Below, one piece after another: positions 17,022 through 24,546 of a stretch of 45,966 nt of DNA. The stretch is taken from positions 1 through 45,966 of the forward strand of contig CAZIDN010000028.1 of the NCBI GenBank assembly GCA_964537875.1. Reading direction: 5' to 3'. This stretch comes from JAPKZH01 sp964537875 (GTDB taxonomy: Bacteria; Acidobacteriota; Aminicenantia; Aminicenantales; UBA4085). The first letter of the stretch is position 1; every line of letters begins with the position of its first letter. The notes beneath the pieces are model-generated. The model was not told where the DNA came from. It worked only from the letters and a program-made list of their open reading frames with translations, and did no database searches. The position numbers were made by a program, and so were the translations under genes.

Positions 17022-17795
17022 ATGTTCAAGAGCTTAGAAGGCTTCATCGAGCCGGGAAGCGAGGAAGAACGCCTGGCCGATGAGCTGGATTTTTCCAGGA
17101 TTCCCCGCCACGTGGCCGTGATCATGGACGGCAACGGCCGATGGGCTAAACAAAGGAACCTGCCGCGTGTGGAAGGCCACCGGGCGGGTGCGAAATCAGT
17201 CCGGGAGATCGTCGAGACCAGCGCCCGGGTCGGAGTCAAATTTCTGACCCTGTTTGCCTTTTCCAGGGAGAATTGGAAAAGGCCGAAACGAGAGATCTCC
17301 ACGCTCTGGGGATTGCTCGAAGATTACCTGAGGAAGGAAAGCAAAACTCTGGTCGAGAAGAATTTCCGCTTGAAGGTGATCGGCCAGAAGGAGGAATTGC
17401 CTCTATCCCTAAGGAAGGAGCTCGACCGGGTGGAGGAATTGACAAAGAACAACAACAGCATGGTGATCTGCCTGGCCCTCAACTACAGCGGCCGGACGGA
17501 AATCGTGGACGCCGTCAAAAAAATCTTGAAGGAGAAGGATATTCGTGCCGACACCCTGGATGAAGACGAATTTTCCAGGCATTTGTATACGGGAGACCTG
17601 CCGGACCCGGACTTGTTGATTCGGACCAGCGGCGAGTTACGCGTTTCCAACTTCCTGCTGTGGCAGATCGCCTATGCCGAGATCTGGATCACGTCCGCTT
17701 ACTGGCCTGATTTCCGGAAAAAGCATTTCCTCCTGGCGCTTCTGGACTACCAGAAACGCGAACGAAGGTTCGGCGACATTCGTCCCCGAAAATGA
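17022..17795 (+). CDS. uppS: Undecaprenyl (isoprenyl) diphosphate synthase
   Basis: 257 residues, cis-prenyltransferase. The signature HVAVIMDGNGRWAKQRNLPR holds the catalytic Asp and diphosphate-binding region; HRAGAKSVREI, LTLFAFSRENWKRP, LALNYSGRTEIVDA and LLIRTSGELRVSNFLLWQ follow in family order. It condenses IPP onto farnesyl diphosphate to make the C55 lipid carrier for peptidoglycan. I chose ATG 17022 because the -10 box covers the previous ATG, and 30 residues before the DGNGR motif is normal. First gene of uppS-cdsA-dxr-rseP; its stop overlaps cdsA by 4 bases. Confidence 0.95.
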   Translation: MFKSLEGFIEPGSEEERLADELDFSRIPRHVAVIMDGNGRWAKQRNLPRVEGHRAGAKSVREIVETSARVGVKFLTLFAFSRENWKRPKREISTLWGLLEDYLRKESKTLVEKNFRLKVIGQKEELPLSLRKELDRVEELTKNNNSMVICLALNYSGRTEIVDAVKKILKEKDIRADTLDEDEFSRHLYTGDLPDPDLLIRTSGELRVSNFLLWQIAYAEIWITSAYWPDFRKKHFLLALLDYQKRERRFGDIRPRK

Positions 17796-18598
17796 GCCTC
17801 CGCAAAAGACTCCCCACGGCCCTGATCTTATTAGCCCTTCTCTTCCTCGTCATCCAGTGGACCTCCCGGCTGGTGTTCTTTCTCTTCCTTCAGGTTTTTA
17901 TCATCGTTTCGCTGCTCGAGTTCTATAACCTCGTCCGCCGCAAGAAGATGTTTCCCCAAAGAGCGGTCGGCGTTCTTTTGGCGCTTCTCATCAGCGCCTC
18001 GTTTTTTTTCGAGGCTCTGCCCTTTGAGATTGCGCTGTTCCTCGGTCTGCTTCTGGCCGGGCTCTATTACGTCATTTCTTTTAAGACGATCGAGAAGGTC
18101 GCTCTGTTTCCTTTCTCCTTCGCTGTGACCATCTTCGGCGCCATCTATATCAGCTTCACGATGAACTATTTTTATCTTTTGCGCCTGGAAAAAGGCCCTT
18201 TTTACATCTATTTTCTTTTCGCCGTCATCTTCCTCGGGGACAGCGGGGCTTATTTGTTTGGAAGTCTCTTGGGCCGGCACAAGATGACGCCGATGGCCAG
18301 CCCGAACAAAACCTGGGAGGGAAGCGTAGGAGGCCTTGTCCTGGCCTGTCTCGGGGCCGTAGCCGCACAACAGGTTCTGTTGAAAGAGATCGGCATCCTG
18401 GAAGCCGCCCTGTCTGGATTATTTGTCCATGCCGTCGCCCAGTTGAGCGACCCTCTGGAATCGCTGTTCAAGAGGGCGGCCGGAGTCAAGGACTCTTCGA
18501 ATTTTCTCCCGGGACACGGGGGATTCTTGGACAGGATTGACAGCCTAATCCTGGCGGCGCCGTTTTTTTATTATTTTATCCGGTTTTTCTGGAAGTAG
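17792..18598 (+). CDS. cdsA: Phosphatidate cytidylyltransferase
   Basis: 268 residues, about eight hydrophobic helices. The C-terminal CdsA signature spans SDPLESLFKRAAGVKDSS, LPGHGGFLDRIDS; GDSGAYLFGSLLGRHKM and SPNKTWEGSVGG are the other conserved loops. It makes CDP-diacylglycerol from phosphatidate and CTP at the inner membrane. It overlaps the uppS stop by 4 bases and ends 6 bases before dxr, the widespread uppS-cdsA-dxr-rseP order. Confidence 0.95.
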   Translation: MSLRKRLPTALILLALLFLVIQWTSRLVFFLFLQVFIIVSLLEFYNLVRRKKMFPQRAVGVLLALLISASFFFEALPFEIALFLGLLLAGLYYVISFKTIEKVALFPFSFAVTIFGAIYISFTMNYFYLLRLEKGPFYIYFLFAVIFLGDSGAYLFGSLLGRHKMTPMASPNKTWEGSVGGLVLACLGAVAAQQVLLKEIGILEAALSGLFVHAVAQLSDPLESLFKRAAGVKDSSNFLPGHGGFLDRIDSLILAAPFFYYFIRFFWK

Positions 18599-18604
18599 CG
18601 TTTT

Positions 18605-19762
18605 ATGAAAAATGTCGCGATTCTTGGATCGACCGGCGCTATCGGTCGAAATGCCTTGGACGTCATCACCCGGCACAAGACGGCCTTCCGTATCGTGGCC
18701 TTGGCGGCCGGCTCGAACAGCCGGCTTTTGGAAGAACAGGTCCGCGCTTTCCGCCCGGAGATCGTCTCCCTCGAGCGTAAAGAGGATGCCCAAGCGTTCA
18801 TGGAAAAAATCAAGAGAATCTCCGTCCGGGTCACCTACGGCCCCGAGGGGGCGGAGGAAATCGGAGGATACGGGAACAACGATATCGTCGTCTCGGCCAT
18901 CACCGGGATCAGCGGCTTGAGGCCGACGCTGGCGGCCGTTCGGGCCGGCAGAAAAGTGGCCCTGGCCAATAAAGAGTCCATGGTCGTGGCCGGCCCCGTC
19001 CTCCGAAAAGAAGCCCGGCTGAGCGGGGCGCAGATCATTCCGGTGGACTCCGAGCACAGCGGAGTTTTCCAATGTTTGGCCAAGGAAGACAGGCGAAGCA
19101 TCAAGACGGTGACGCTGACGGCCTCGGGCGGCCCTTTTTTTAGGACTCCCCTCCACAGGCTGAAAACGAAAACGGTCGAAGAAGCTCTGGCCCATCCGCG
19201 CTGGAAGATGGGAAAGAAAGTGACCGTCGATTCGGCGACGTTGATGAATAAAGGCCTGGAACTCATCGAAGCCAAATGGCTGTTCGACTTGGCTCCCGGT
19301 CAGCTGCGCATCTTGATCCATCCCCAGAGCATCGTCCATGCTCTGGTCGAGATGCGAGACGGCTCCGTCCTTGCCCAGCTCAGCCCGACCGATATGAAAA
19401 TCCCCATCCAGTACGCTTTGACCTATCCCGAACGGCGGGACGCCATGCTTCCGTCCCTTGACCTGGGCCAGGTCCGGTCCCTTGAATTTTTTCCCGTCGA
19501 TGAGCGACGATATCCCTTGATCCGACTGGCCTATCAGGCCTTGGAGGAAGGAGAGAGCCTTCCGGTGGCCCTCAACGCGGCCAACGAAGCGGCCGTGGCC
19601 GCATTCCTGGCCAGGAAAATCCATTTTTCGGATATTCATAAGGTTGTCCGGAGGGCGATGGACGGACACCGCAAAAATAAGATCCGCTGTCTCGAGGACA
19701 TCTTTGCCGTGGACCGGCAGATGAGAGAACGGACGATCCAAACTCTTCAGAAAAGGTTGTGA
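18605..19762 (+). CDS. dxr: 1-deoxy-D-xylulose-5-phosphate reductoisomerase
   Basis: 385 residues. NADPH-binding loop AILGSTGAIGRNALDV, then ALANKESMVVAG, the metal-binding PVDSEHSGVFQCL, TASGGPFF, WKMGKKVTVDSATLMNKGLE and the LNAANEAAVAAFL helix, all in family order. It converts DXP to MEP, the committed step of the non-mevalonate isoprenoid route that feeds uppS. It starts 6 bases after cdsA and ends one base before rseP. Confidence 0.97.
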   Translation: MKNVAILGSTGAIGRNALDVITRHKTAFRIVALAAGSNSRLLEEQVRAFRPEIVSLERKEDAQAFMEKIKRISVRVTYGPEGAEEIGGYGNNDIVVSAITGISGLRPTLAAVRAGRKVALANKESMVVAGPVLRKEARLSGAQIIPVDSEHSGVFQCLAKEDRRSIKTVTLTASGGPFFRTPLHRLKTKTVEEALAHPRWKMGKKVTVDSATLMNKGLELIEAKWLFDLAPGQLRILIHPQSIVHALVEMRDGSVLAQLSPTDMKIPIQYALTYPERRDAMLPSLDLGQVRSLEFFPVDERRYPLIRLAYQALEEGESLPVALNAANEAAVAAFLARKIHFSDIHKVVRRAMDGHRKNKIRCLEDIFAVDRQMRERTIQTLQKRL

Positions 19763-19763
19763 A

Positions 19764-21101
19764 ATGGGCGCAATATTCGGAACGGTGCTTGCCTTTCTCA
19801 TTGTTTTCGGCATCCTGGTGTTTATTCACGAGTTCGGCCATTTTTTCATGGCCAAATTAGTCGGCATCCGGGTTGAAGTCTTCTCGTTCGGCTATGGGAA
19901 AAGGCTTCTTGGCTTCAAAAAGGGACAGACCGATTATAGGATCAGCGTGCTCCCCATGGGCGGCTACGTCAAGTTCCTCGGGGAGGGCATTTTTGAGCCG
20001 GGCCGCGCGCTGGCCCCGGACGATTTCATGGCCAAGAAAAGATGGCAGCGGTTCCTGGTCATTCTCATGGGCTCGGTGATGAATATCGTCCTGGCTATTG
20101 TCATTGTGGCCGGGATCAATATGGCCGGGGTGGCCCTTCCCGAATACCTGGACCAAAAACCGGTCATCGGCTGGATCGAGCCGGGCTCTCCGGCCGAAAA
20201 AGCCGGCCTTCGAGTCGAGGATGAAATTTTGAGCGTCGACAAAAAAAAGGTCCCGACCTGGAGCGATTTGGAACTGGCCATCGGGACAAAGCCTGATAAA
20301 CAACTGACCCTGGAGATCGAGAGGGACGGCCAGGTCCAATCCATCCAGATGGTGACCGGAAAGGTGAAAGTGACAAAATACGAGATAGGCTACGCCGGGT
20401 TTGCCGCGAAGATCCCCGCCCAGGTTCAAGTCGTGTCACCGGGCTCGCCGGCCGAAAAAGGGGGGATGCGGGCCGGCGATCTCATTCAAGCCATCAGCGG
20501 CCAGACGATCAACGCCAACAAATTCCTCGAGGTCATCGAGAAAAGCCCGGGCAAGGAGCTCGAATTCAGCCTCATCCGGGACGGAAAGCCGGTCACCTTG
20601 TTCATCACGCCGAGGCAGGCAGGAAAAGTCGGAAAGATCGGAGTGATCCAATCCGTGAAGTCGGTCATCAAAAAGTTCGGGTTTTTAGCTGCGATCAATG
20701 AGAGCGTCAAGTACAACGCCAAGCTGTTTTTTATGGTCATTGAAGTCATCAAGAATTTGTTGACGGGGCAGGCGTCGGTGAAGCAGTTGGGAGGCCCGCT
20801 GGAGATTGCCGATCTTTCCTACGCGACCTTCCGGATGGGATTCATGGCCTTCATCAGCTGGATCGCCTTCATCAGTCTTCAGCTCGGGGTGTTCAACCTG
20901 TTCCCGATTCCGGTTTTTGACGGAGGACAGCTTTTCGTCCTGGTCCTGGAGGGCATTTTCCGCCGCGATTTCAGCCCCAAGGCCCGGCAGATCTGGATGC
21001 AGATCGGCTTCGTCATTTTCATCATCCTGATCGGGTTTATCCTCCTGAATGACATCGTCAAGCGCCTGCCCAACGGCTGGAAGAGCCTGGTGCCGTTTTA
21101 A
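19764..21101 (+). CDS. rseP: RIP metalloprotease RseP (site-2 protease family)
   Basis: 445 residues. HEFGH (22-26) in the first membrane helix gives the zinc ligands and catalytic Glu, and NLFPIPVFDGGQ near the C-terminus gives the third ligand. Two periplasmic PDZ domains (about 115-195 and 205-290; IEPGSPAEKAGLRVEDEIL and VSPGSPAEKGGMRAGDLI) are present, as in E. coli RseP. It cleaves membrane-anchored anti-sigma factors or signal peptides. Its stop codon lies inside the left outer arm of palindromic copy C. Confidence 0.95.
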   Translation: MGAIFGTVLAFLIVFGILVFIHEFGHFFMAKLVGIRVEVFSFGYGKRLLGFKKGQTDYRISVLPMGGYVKFLGEGIFEPGRALAPDDFMAKKRWQRFLVILMGSVMNIVLAIVIVAGINMAGVALPEYLDQKPVIGWIEPGSPAEKAGLRVEDEILSVDKKKVPTWSDLELAIGTKPDKQLTLEIERDGQVQSIQMVTGKVKVTKYEIGYAGFAAKIPAQVQVVSPGSPAEKGGMRAGDLIQAISGQTINANKFLEVIEKSPGKELEFSLIRDGKPVTLFITPRQAGKVGKIGVIQSVKSVIKKFGFLAAINESVKYNAKLFFMVIEVIKNLLTGQASVKQLGGPLEIADLSYATFRMGFMAFISWIAFISLQLGVFNLFPIPVFDGGQLFVLVLEGIFRRDFSPKARQIWMQIGFVIFIILIGFILLNDIVKRLPNGWKSLVPF

Positions 21102-21416
21102 AAATGATCTTGTTTGAGGCGAAATTGTCGTGCGGGTCCTGTCGGACACTCTTGGAGGGAAACCCTTTTACGGGTTTCCCTCCAACGATCACTTCGTTCT
21201 CTGCCTCCTTTCCATGGAGCATTAGGCGATGAATTCATGGTGGGAGGCTCCTTGGAGGGGTGGCAGGGCGGTCGACTCTTGCCGCCGCCCGTTGGAGGGG
21301 GACACTATCAAAGGGTCCTCCTCCAAGTGTATCCGTCGGGGCGCCCCAGTTCGGCGCCACCCGCCTTGCGCTAAGAATTTTTTTCTTGTGCCTAATGGAT
21401 ATCATTTTCAAAACGG
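21093..21416. repeat. Branched palindromic element, copy C
   Basis: Core 21144-21334. GGACACTCTTGG opens it; the left side arm TTGGAGGGAAACCC / GGGTTTCCCTCCAA (21152-21165 with 21172-21185) pairs perfectly; the central arm closes on the ATGAATTCAT palindrome; the right side arm is of the second module type. Outer arms CCGTTTTAAAAATGAT (21093-21108) and ATCATTTTCAAAACGG (21401-21416) are inverted repeats with 15 of 16 matching. The left arm contains the rseP stop (21099-21101), and the right arm ends 11 bases before ispG. This is the only copy between two co-directional genes, so it would be transcribed if rseP-ispG is an operon. Confidence 0.85.
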
Positions 21417-21427
21417 TTGGATAAAGA

Positions 21428-22546
21428 ATGACGAAAGAAATGCCTAAGACTTTTTTGCCGCGTCGGAAGACCCGTCAAATCATGATCGGCGGAGTCCCCA
21501 TCGGCGGGGGAGCGCCCATCGTCGTCCAGTCCATGACGAAAACGGACGCGCGGGACAGCCGGGCGACGATCGCCGAGATTAAAAGATTGGAGAAAAGCGG
21601 CTGCGAAGTCGTCCGTTTGGCCGTTCCGGATAGGGAAGCGGCAGAGGCGCTCGGCGAAATCAAAAGGAAGGCCCGGATCCCCTTGATCGCCGATATTCAC
21701 TTTGATCACCGGCTGGCGCTCATCGCCATGGCCCGGGGTGTGGACGGGCTGCGCCTGAACCCGGGCACGATCGGTTCTAAAGAAAAGGTGAAAGAAATCG
21801 TCCTGGCCGCCAAAGACAGGTGTCTCCCGATCCGGATCGGAGTGAATTCGGGATCTCTGGAAAAAGATCTTCTGAAAAAACATGGCAGCGCCACCGCCGG
21901 AGCGATGGTGGAAAGCGCCCTGCGGCATATTCGGATCCTGGAGGGCTTGGATTTTCGACTCATCAAGGTTTCTCTTAAAGCATCGGACGTGCTGCGCACC
22001 CTTGAAGCCTATCGCCTTCTGGCCGGGAAAGTGGACTATCCCTTTCATGCCGGTATCACGGAAGCCGGAACGCTTCTCTGCGGCGCTGTGAAATCGGCCG
22101 TCGGAATCGGCCTGCTCTTGAATGAAGGATTGGCCGATACGATCCGGGTCTCCTTGACGGCCCGACCCGAGGAGGAAGTCAGAGTAGCCTTCCAGATCCT
22201 GGCCAGCTTAGGCCTCCGTCGGAGAGGGCCGAACGTGATTTCCTGCCCGACCTGCGGCCGCGTCGAAGTCGACCTCCGGCGCATGGCCGCCGATGTCGAG
22301 AAAAAATTGGCCGGGATCACAGAAAACGTGTCCGTGGCCGTCATGGGCTGCATGGTCAACGGGCCGGGAGAGGCCAAAGAAGCGGACATCGGCGTTGCCT
22401 GCGGAAAAGGGGTCGGCGTTCTTTTCAAGGAGGGAAGGCTCCTGCGCCGGCTTGATGAAAAAGAGATCGTTCCGGCCCTGGTCCGGGAAGTCGAAAAGAT
22501 CGCCCGCAGCAAGCGGAAAGAAAAAATTGAAACGGGGACGCGATGA
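21428..22546 (+). CDS. ispG: 4-hydroxy-3-methylbut-2-enyl-diphosphate synthase
   Basis: 372 residues. VVQSMTKTDARD, LIADIHFDHRLAL, DGLRLNPGTIG, RIGVNSGSLEK and HAGITEAGTLLCGAVKSA mark the TIM barrel; CPTCGRVEVDL and VMGCMVNGPGEAKEADIG carry the three [4Fe-4S] cysteines and the cluster-binding Glu region. It reduces MEcPP to HMBPP, the next-to-last MEP-pathway step. It overlaps larE by 4 bases. Palindromic copy C separates it from rseP. Confidence 0.96.
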   Translation: MTKEMPKTFLPRRKTRQIMIGGVPIGGGAPIVVQSMTKTDARDSRATIAEIKRLEKSGCEVVRLAVPDREAAEALGEIKRKARIPLIADIHFDHRLALIAMARGVDGLRLNPGTIGSKEKVKEIVLAAKDRCLPIRIGVNSGSLEKDLLKKHGSATAGAMVESALRHIRILEGLDFRLIKVSLKASDVLRTLEAYRLLAGKVDYPFHAGITEAGTLLCGAVKSAVGIGLLLNEGLADTIRVSLTARPEEEVRVAFQILASLGLRRRGPNVISCPTCGRVEVDLRRMAADVEKKLAGITENVSVAVMGCMVNGPGEAKEADIGVACGKGVGVLFKEGRLLRRLDEKEIVPALVREVEKIARSKRKEKIETGTR

Positions 22547-23379
22547 GCCAAATTCGATTATCAAAGTCCATTCTCCCCAAGCTCGCCGAGCTCGGGGAAA
22601 TTCTCCGGGCCATGGGAAAAGTCCTAGTGGCCTATTCGGGTGGGGTCGACAGCACGCTTTTGTTGAAGGTCGCTTCGGATGTTCTGGGAAACGGGGTCTT
22701 GGCCGTCATCGCCGGCTCGGAGACATATCCGGAGGCGGAGGTCAAAGGAGCCGGGGCCCTCGCCAAAAGTCTGGGCGTCAGGCATAAAGTCATCCATACC
22801 CATGAGATCGAGAATCCCGATTTCGTGAAGAACCCTCCTCTCCGCTGCTATTACTGCAAGCAAGAGCTTTTTTCCAGGCTGAAAGACATCGCAAAAAAAG
22901 AGGGGATCGCTTACGTGCTGGACGGCCAGAATGTCGATGACATGGGCGATTTCCGGCCTGGGGCAAAGGCCGGAAAAAAGCTCGGCATCCGGTCGCCGCT
23001 CAAAGAAGCCGGGCTGACGAAGGATGAAATCCGTAAACTTTCCAGACATTTCGGGCTTCCGACCTGGAACAAGCCGTCCCTGGCCTGCTTGGCCTCTCGC
23101 TTTCCCTATCATACCCGGATCGACAAAAAGAGTTTGAAGCAGGTGGGAAAGGCCGAAGATTTCTTGAGAAAGCTGGGCTTCGGGCAGCTCCGGGTGCGTC
23201 ATCACGGCCGGATCGCCCGGGTCGAGATCGGGCCTAAAGAGTTTCCCAAGGCCGTCAAGCCGGAGATGCGGGCGAGGATCGTCGGATATATGAAAAAAAT
23301 CGGCTATCTCTATGTCACGCTGGACCTGGCCGGCTACAGAACGGGCAGCCTGAACGAAGCGCTCCGCTTGAAGCGCTAA
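22543..23379 (+). CDS. larE: LarE-type ATP-dependent sulfur transferase
   Basis: 278 residues, adenine-nucleotide alpha-hydrolase fold with the PP-loop YSGGVDST (31-38). RCYYCK (Cys102, Cys105) and ACLASR (Cys182) give three conserved cysteines, the pattern of LarE proteins thought to hold a [4Fe-4S] cluster for catalytic sulfur transfer rather than sacrificing one Cys. LarE builds the nickel-pincer cofactor with LarB and LarC, which are not in the window. Coupled to ispG by a 4-base overlap. Its TAA lies in the left outer arm of palindromic copy D. Confidence 0.88.
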   Translation: MSQIRLSKSILPKLAELGEILRAMGKVLVAYSGGVDSTLLLKVASDVLGNGVLAVIAGSETYPEAEVKGAGALAKSLGVRHKVIHTHEIENPDFVKNPPLRCYYCKQELFSRLKDIAKKEGIAYVLDGQNVDDMGDFRPGAKAGKKLGIRSPLKEAGLTKDEIRKLSRHFGLPTWNKPSLACLASRFPYHTRIDKKSLKQVGKAEDFLRKLGFGQLRVRHHGRIARVEIGPKEFPKAVKPEMRARIVGYMKKIGYLYVTLDLAGYRTGSLNEALRLKR

Positions 23380-23733
23380 TACAAACGTAAATAGTGACAA
23401 AGTATGGGGGGCGCTTAGGCCGTCCTAAAGCCCCCGTAGTGGAGGGGGGACCCGGACACTCTTGGAGGAGGACCCTTTTACAGGTTCCCCCTCCAACGGG
23501 CGGCGGGAATACCCGCCGGCCCTGCCACCCCTCCAAGGAGCATCCTCCCATGAATTCATCGCCAAATGCTCCTTGGAAGGAAGGCAGGGAGCGAAGCGAC
23601 CGTTGGAAGGAAACCCCTACAAAGGGTTTCCTTCCAAGAGTGTCCGACGGGACTGGTTCCCCGGGGCCCGGGGGCTAGGGGCGGCCTAAGTGACCCCCGA
23701 ACGGGGATGTCATTTTAATTGCGTTTATATTAG
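23376..23733. repeat. Branched palindromic element, copy D (inverted relative to copy E)
   Basis: Core 23454-23645. Closing stem GGACACTCTTGG (23454-23465) with CCAAGAGTGTCC (23634-23645). Left side arm TTGGAGGAGGACCC (23462-23475) with 23483-23496. The central arm is 23520-23543 with 23566-23589 around ATGAATTCAT (23550-23559). Right side arm TTGGAAGGAAACCC / GGGTTTCCTTCCAA (23603-23616 with 23624-23637) is perfect. Outer imperfect arms 23376-23422 and 23682-23733 share CTAATAYAAACG and CTTAGGCCG. The left arm contains the larE stop. It fills the convergent gap between larE and the phosphorylase-like gene. Confidence 0.88.
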
Positions 23734-23752
23734 ATCACGGGATTGGTCGGTC

Positions 23753-24466
23753 TTATCCAATGCTCCGGTTCCCGAGAAAAGAGAAAAAATAGTCCTGGAC
23801 GGCTTTTGCCAGCTTGGGATCTGAAAAGCCGTTCTTCCAGCGACCGGAGAACAATTCGTCGCTGACGATCATCAAGGCTGCGGCCGGCAGTTTGTGGAAA
23901 CGGGCCAGTCCAAAGACCGCAGAGGCCTCCATATCCACAACATCCATTCCTCTCTGTCGCATTTTTCGAATCCAGGTCGGAGTTTCCCGGTAAGGTGCGT
24001 CCGTGGAAACTGCCGCGCCTCGCAGAAAGGGAAGTCCTCTGTCTTTCAATTCTTTCTCGACGGATTTTTGAAGATCCGCGGAGGCAGGAAAGACCTTTTG
24101 ACCGGGACAATAGTGGCAGGATGTGCCTTCATTGGAATAAGCTTTGGCGACGCTGATGGGAGACGCCAGCTTGTACTCTGGATTCAGCGAGCCGCAGAAG
24201 CCGAGGATCAAAATTTCTTCAGCGCCCGAAGCGACGAGCTTTTCCAACGAGAGAACGGCTAACGGAGCTCCCACAGCCTGGAACAGAACGGCCGTCCGCT
24301 CGAGCCCGAATAGGATGCCCCAGTCGGTCTGTTTTTCCTTGCCGGCTTTTTCCCGGAGGTGTTTCTTAATGAGTCCCGAGGGTAAATCCACGGGCACATA
24401 GATGACCCGGTCGACGAGGAAATCTTTAAAAGGCCTGGGCGGGACGATCGATACGGATTCGTTCAT
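23753..24466 (-). CDS. Nucleoside phosphorylase family protein (PNP/UDP type)
   Basis: 237 residues. LILGFCGSLNPEYKLASPI is the phosphate-binding Gly-rich region and VVDMEASAVFGLARFHKLPA the ribose-binding signature (Met-Glu pair), followed by LMIVSDE with the base-contacting Asp. Members cleave purine nucleosides, uridine or MTA/SAH-type substrates. Base specificity cannot be read from the sequence, so no symbol is given. It converges on larE across palindromic copy D and diverges from the ParB-like gene over a shared promoter region. Confidence 0.85.
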   Translation of the reverse strand: MNESVSIVPPRPFKDFLVDRVIYVPVDLPSGLIKKHLREKAGKEKQTDWGILFGLERTAVLFQAVGAPLAVLSLEKLVASGAEEILILGFCGSLNPEYKLASPISVAKAYSNEGTSCHYCPGQKVFPASADLQKSVEKELKDRGLPFLRGAAVSTDAPYRETPTWIRKMRQRGMDVVDMEASAVFGLARFHKLPAAALMIVSDELFSGRWKNGFSDPKLAKAVQDYFFSFLGNRSIG

Positions 24467-24477
24467 GGCGGAGGTTA

Positions 24478-24530
24478 AAAATATCAGAATCGGGGCGGCA
24501 TTGCAATTTATCGGGAGGAAAAACTAAAAT
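24478..24530. promoter_or_regulatory. Divergent promoters sharing one palindromic -35 hexamer
   Basis: TTGCAA at 24501-24506 reads the same on both strands. Plus strand: 18-base spacer to TAAAAT (24525-24530), serving the ParB-like gene. Minus strand: 17-base spacer to TATTTT (24483-24478), serving the phosphorylase-like gene. Both transcripts would have very short leaders (about 10 and 5 bases). Confidence 0.5.
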
Positions 24531-24546
24531 AGAGCCGACTCCGGTC

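Noticed and set aside
18545..19813. Minus-strand open frame of 422 codons opposite dxr
   Set aside because: Shadow of dxr, whose motifs are unmistakable on the plus strand.
23376..23733. Simple bidirectional terminator between convergent genes
   Set aside because: Far larger than a terminator, without T-tracts at the stems, and the same element also occurs upstream of genes and between co-directional genes.
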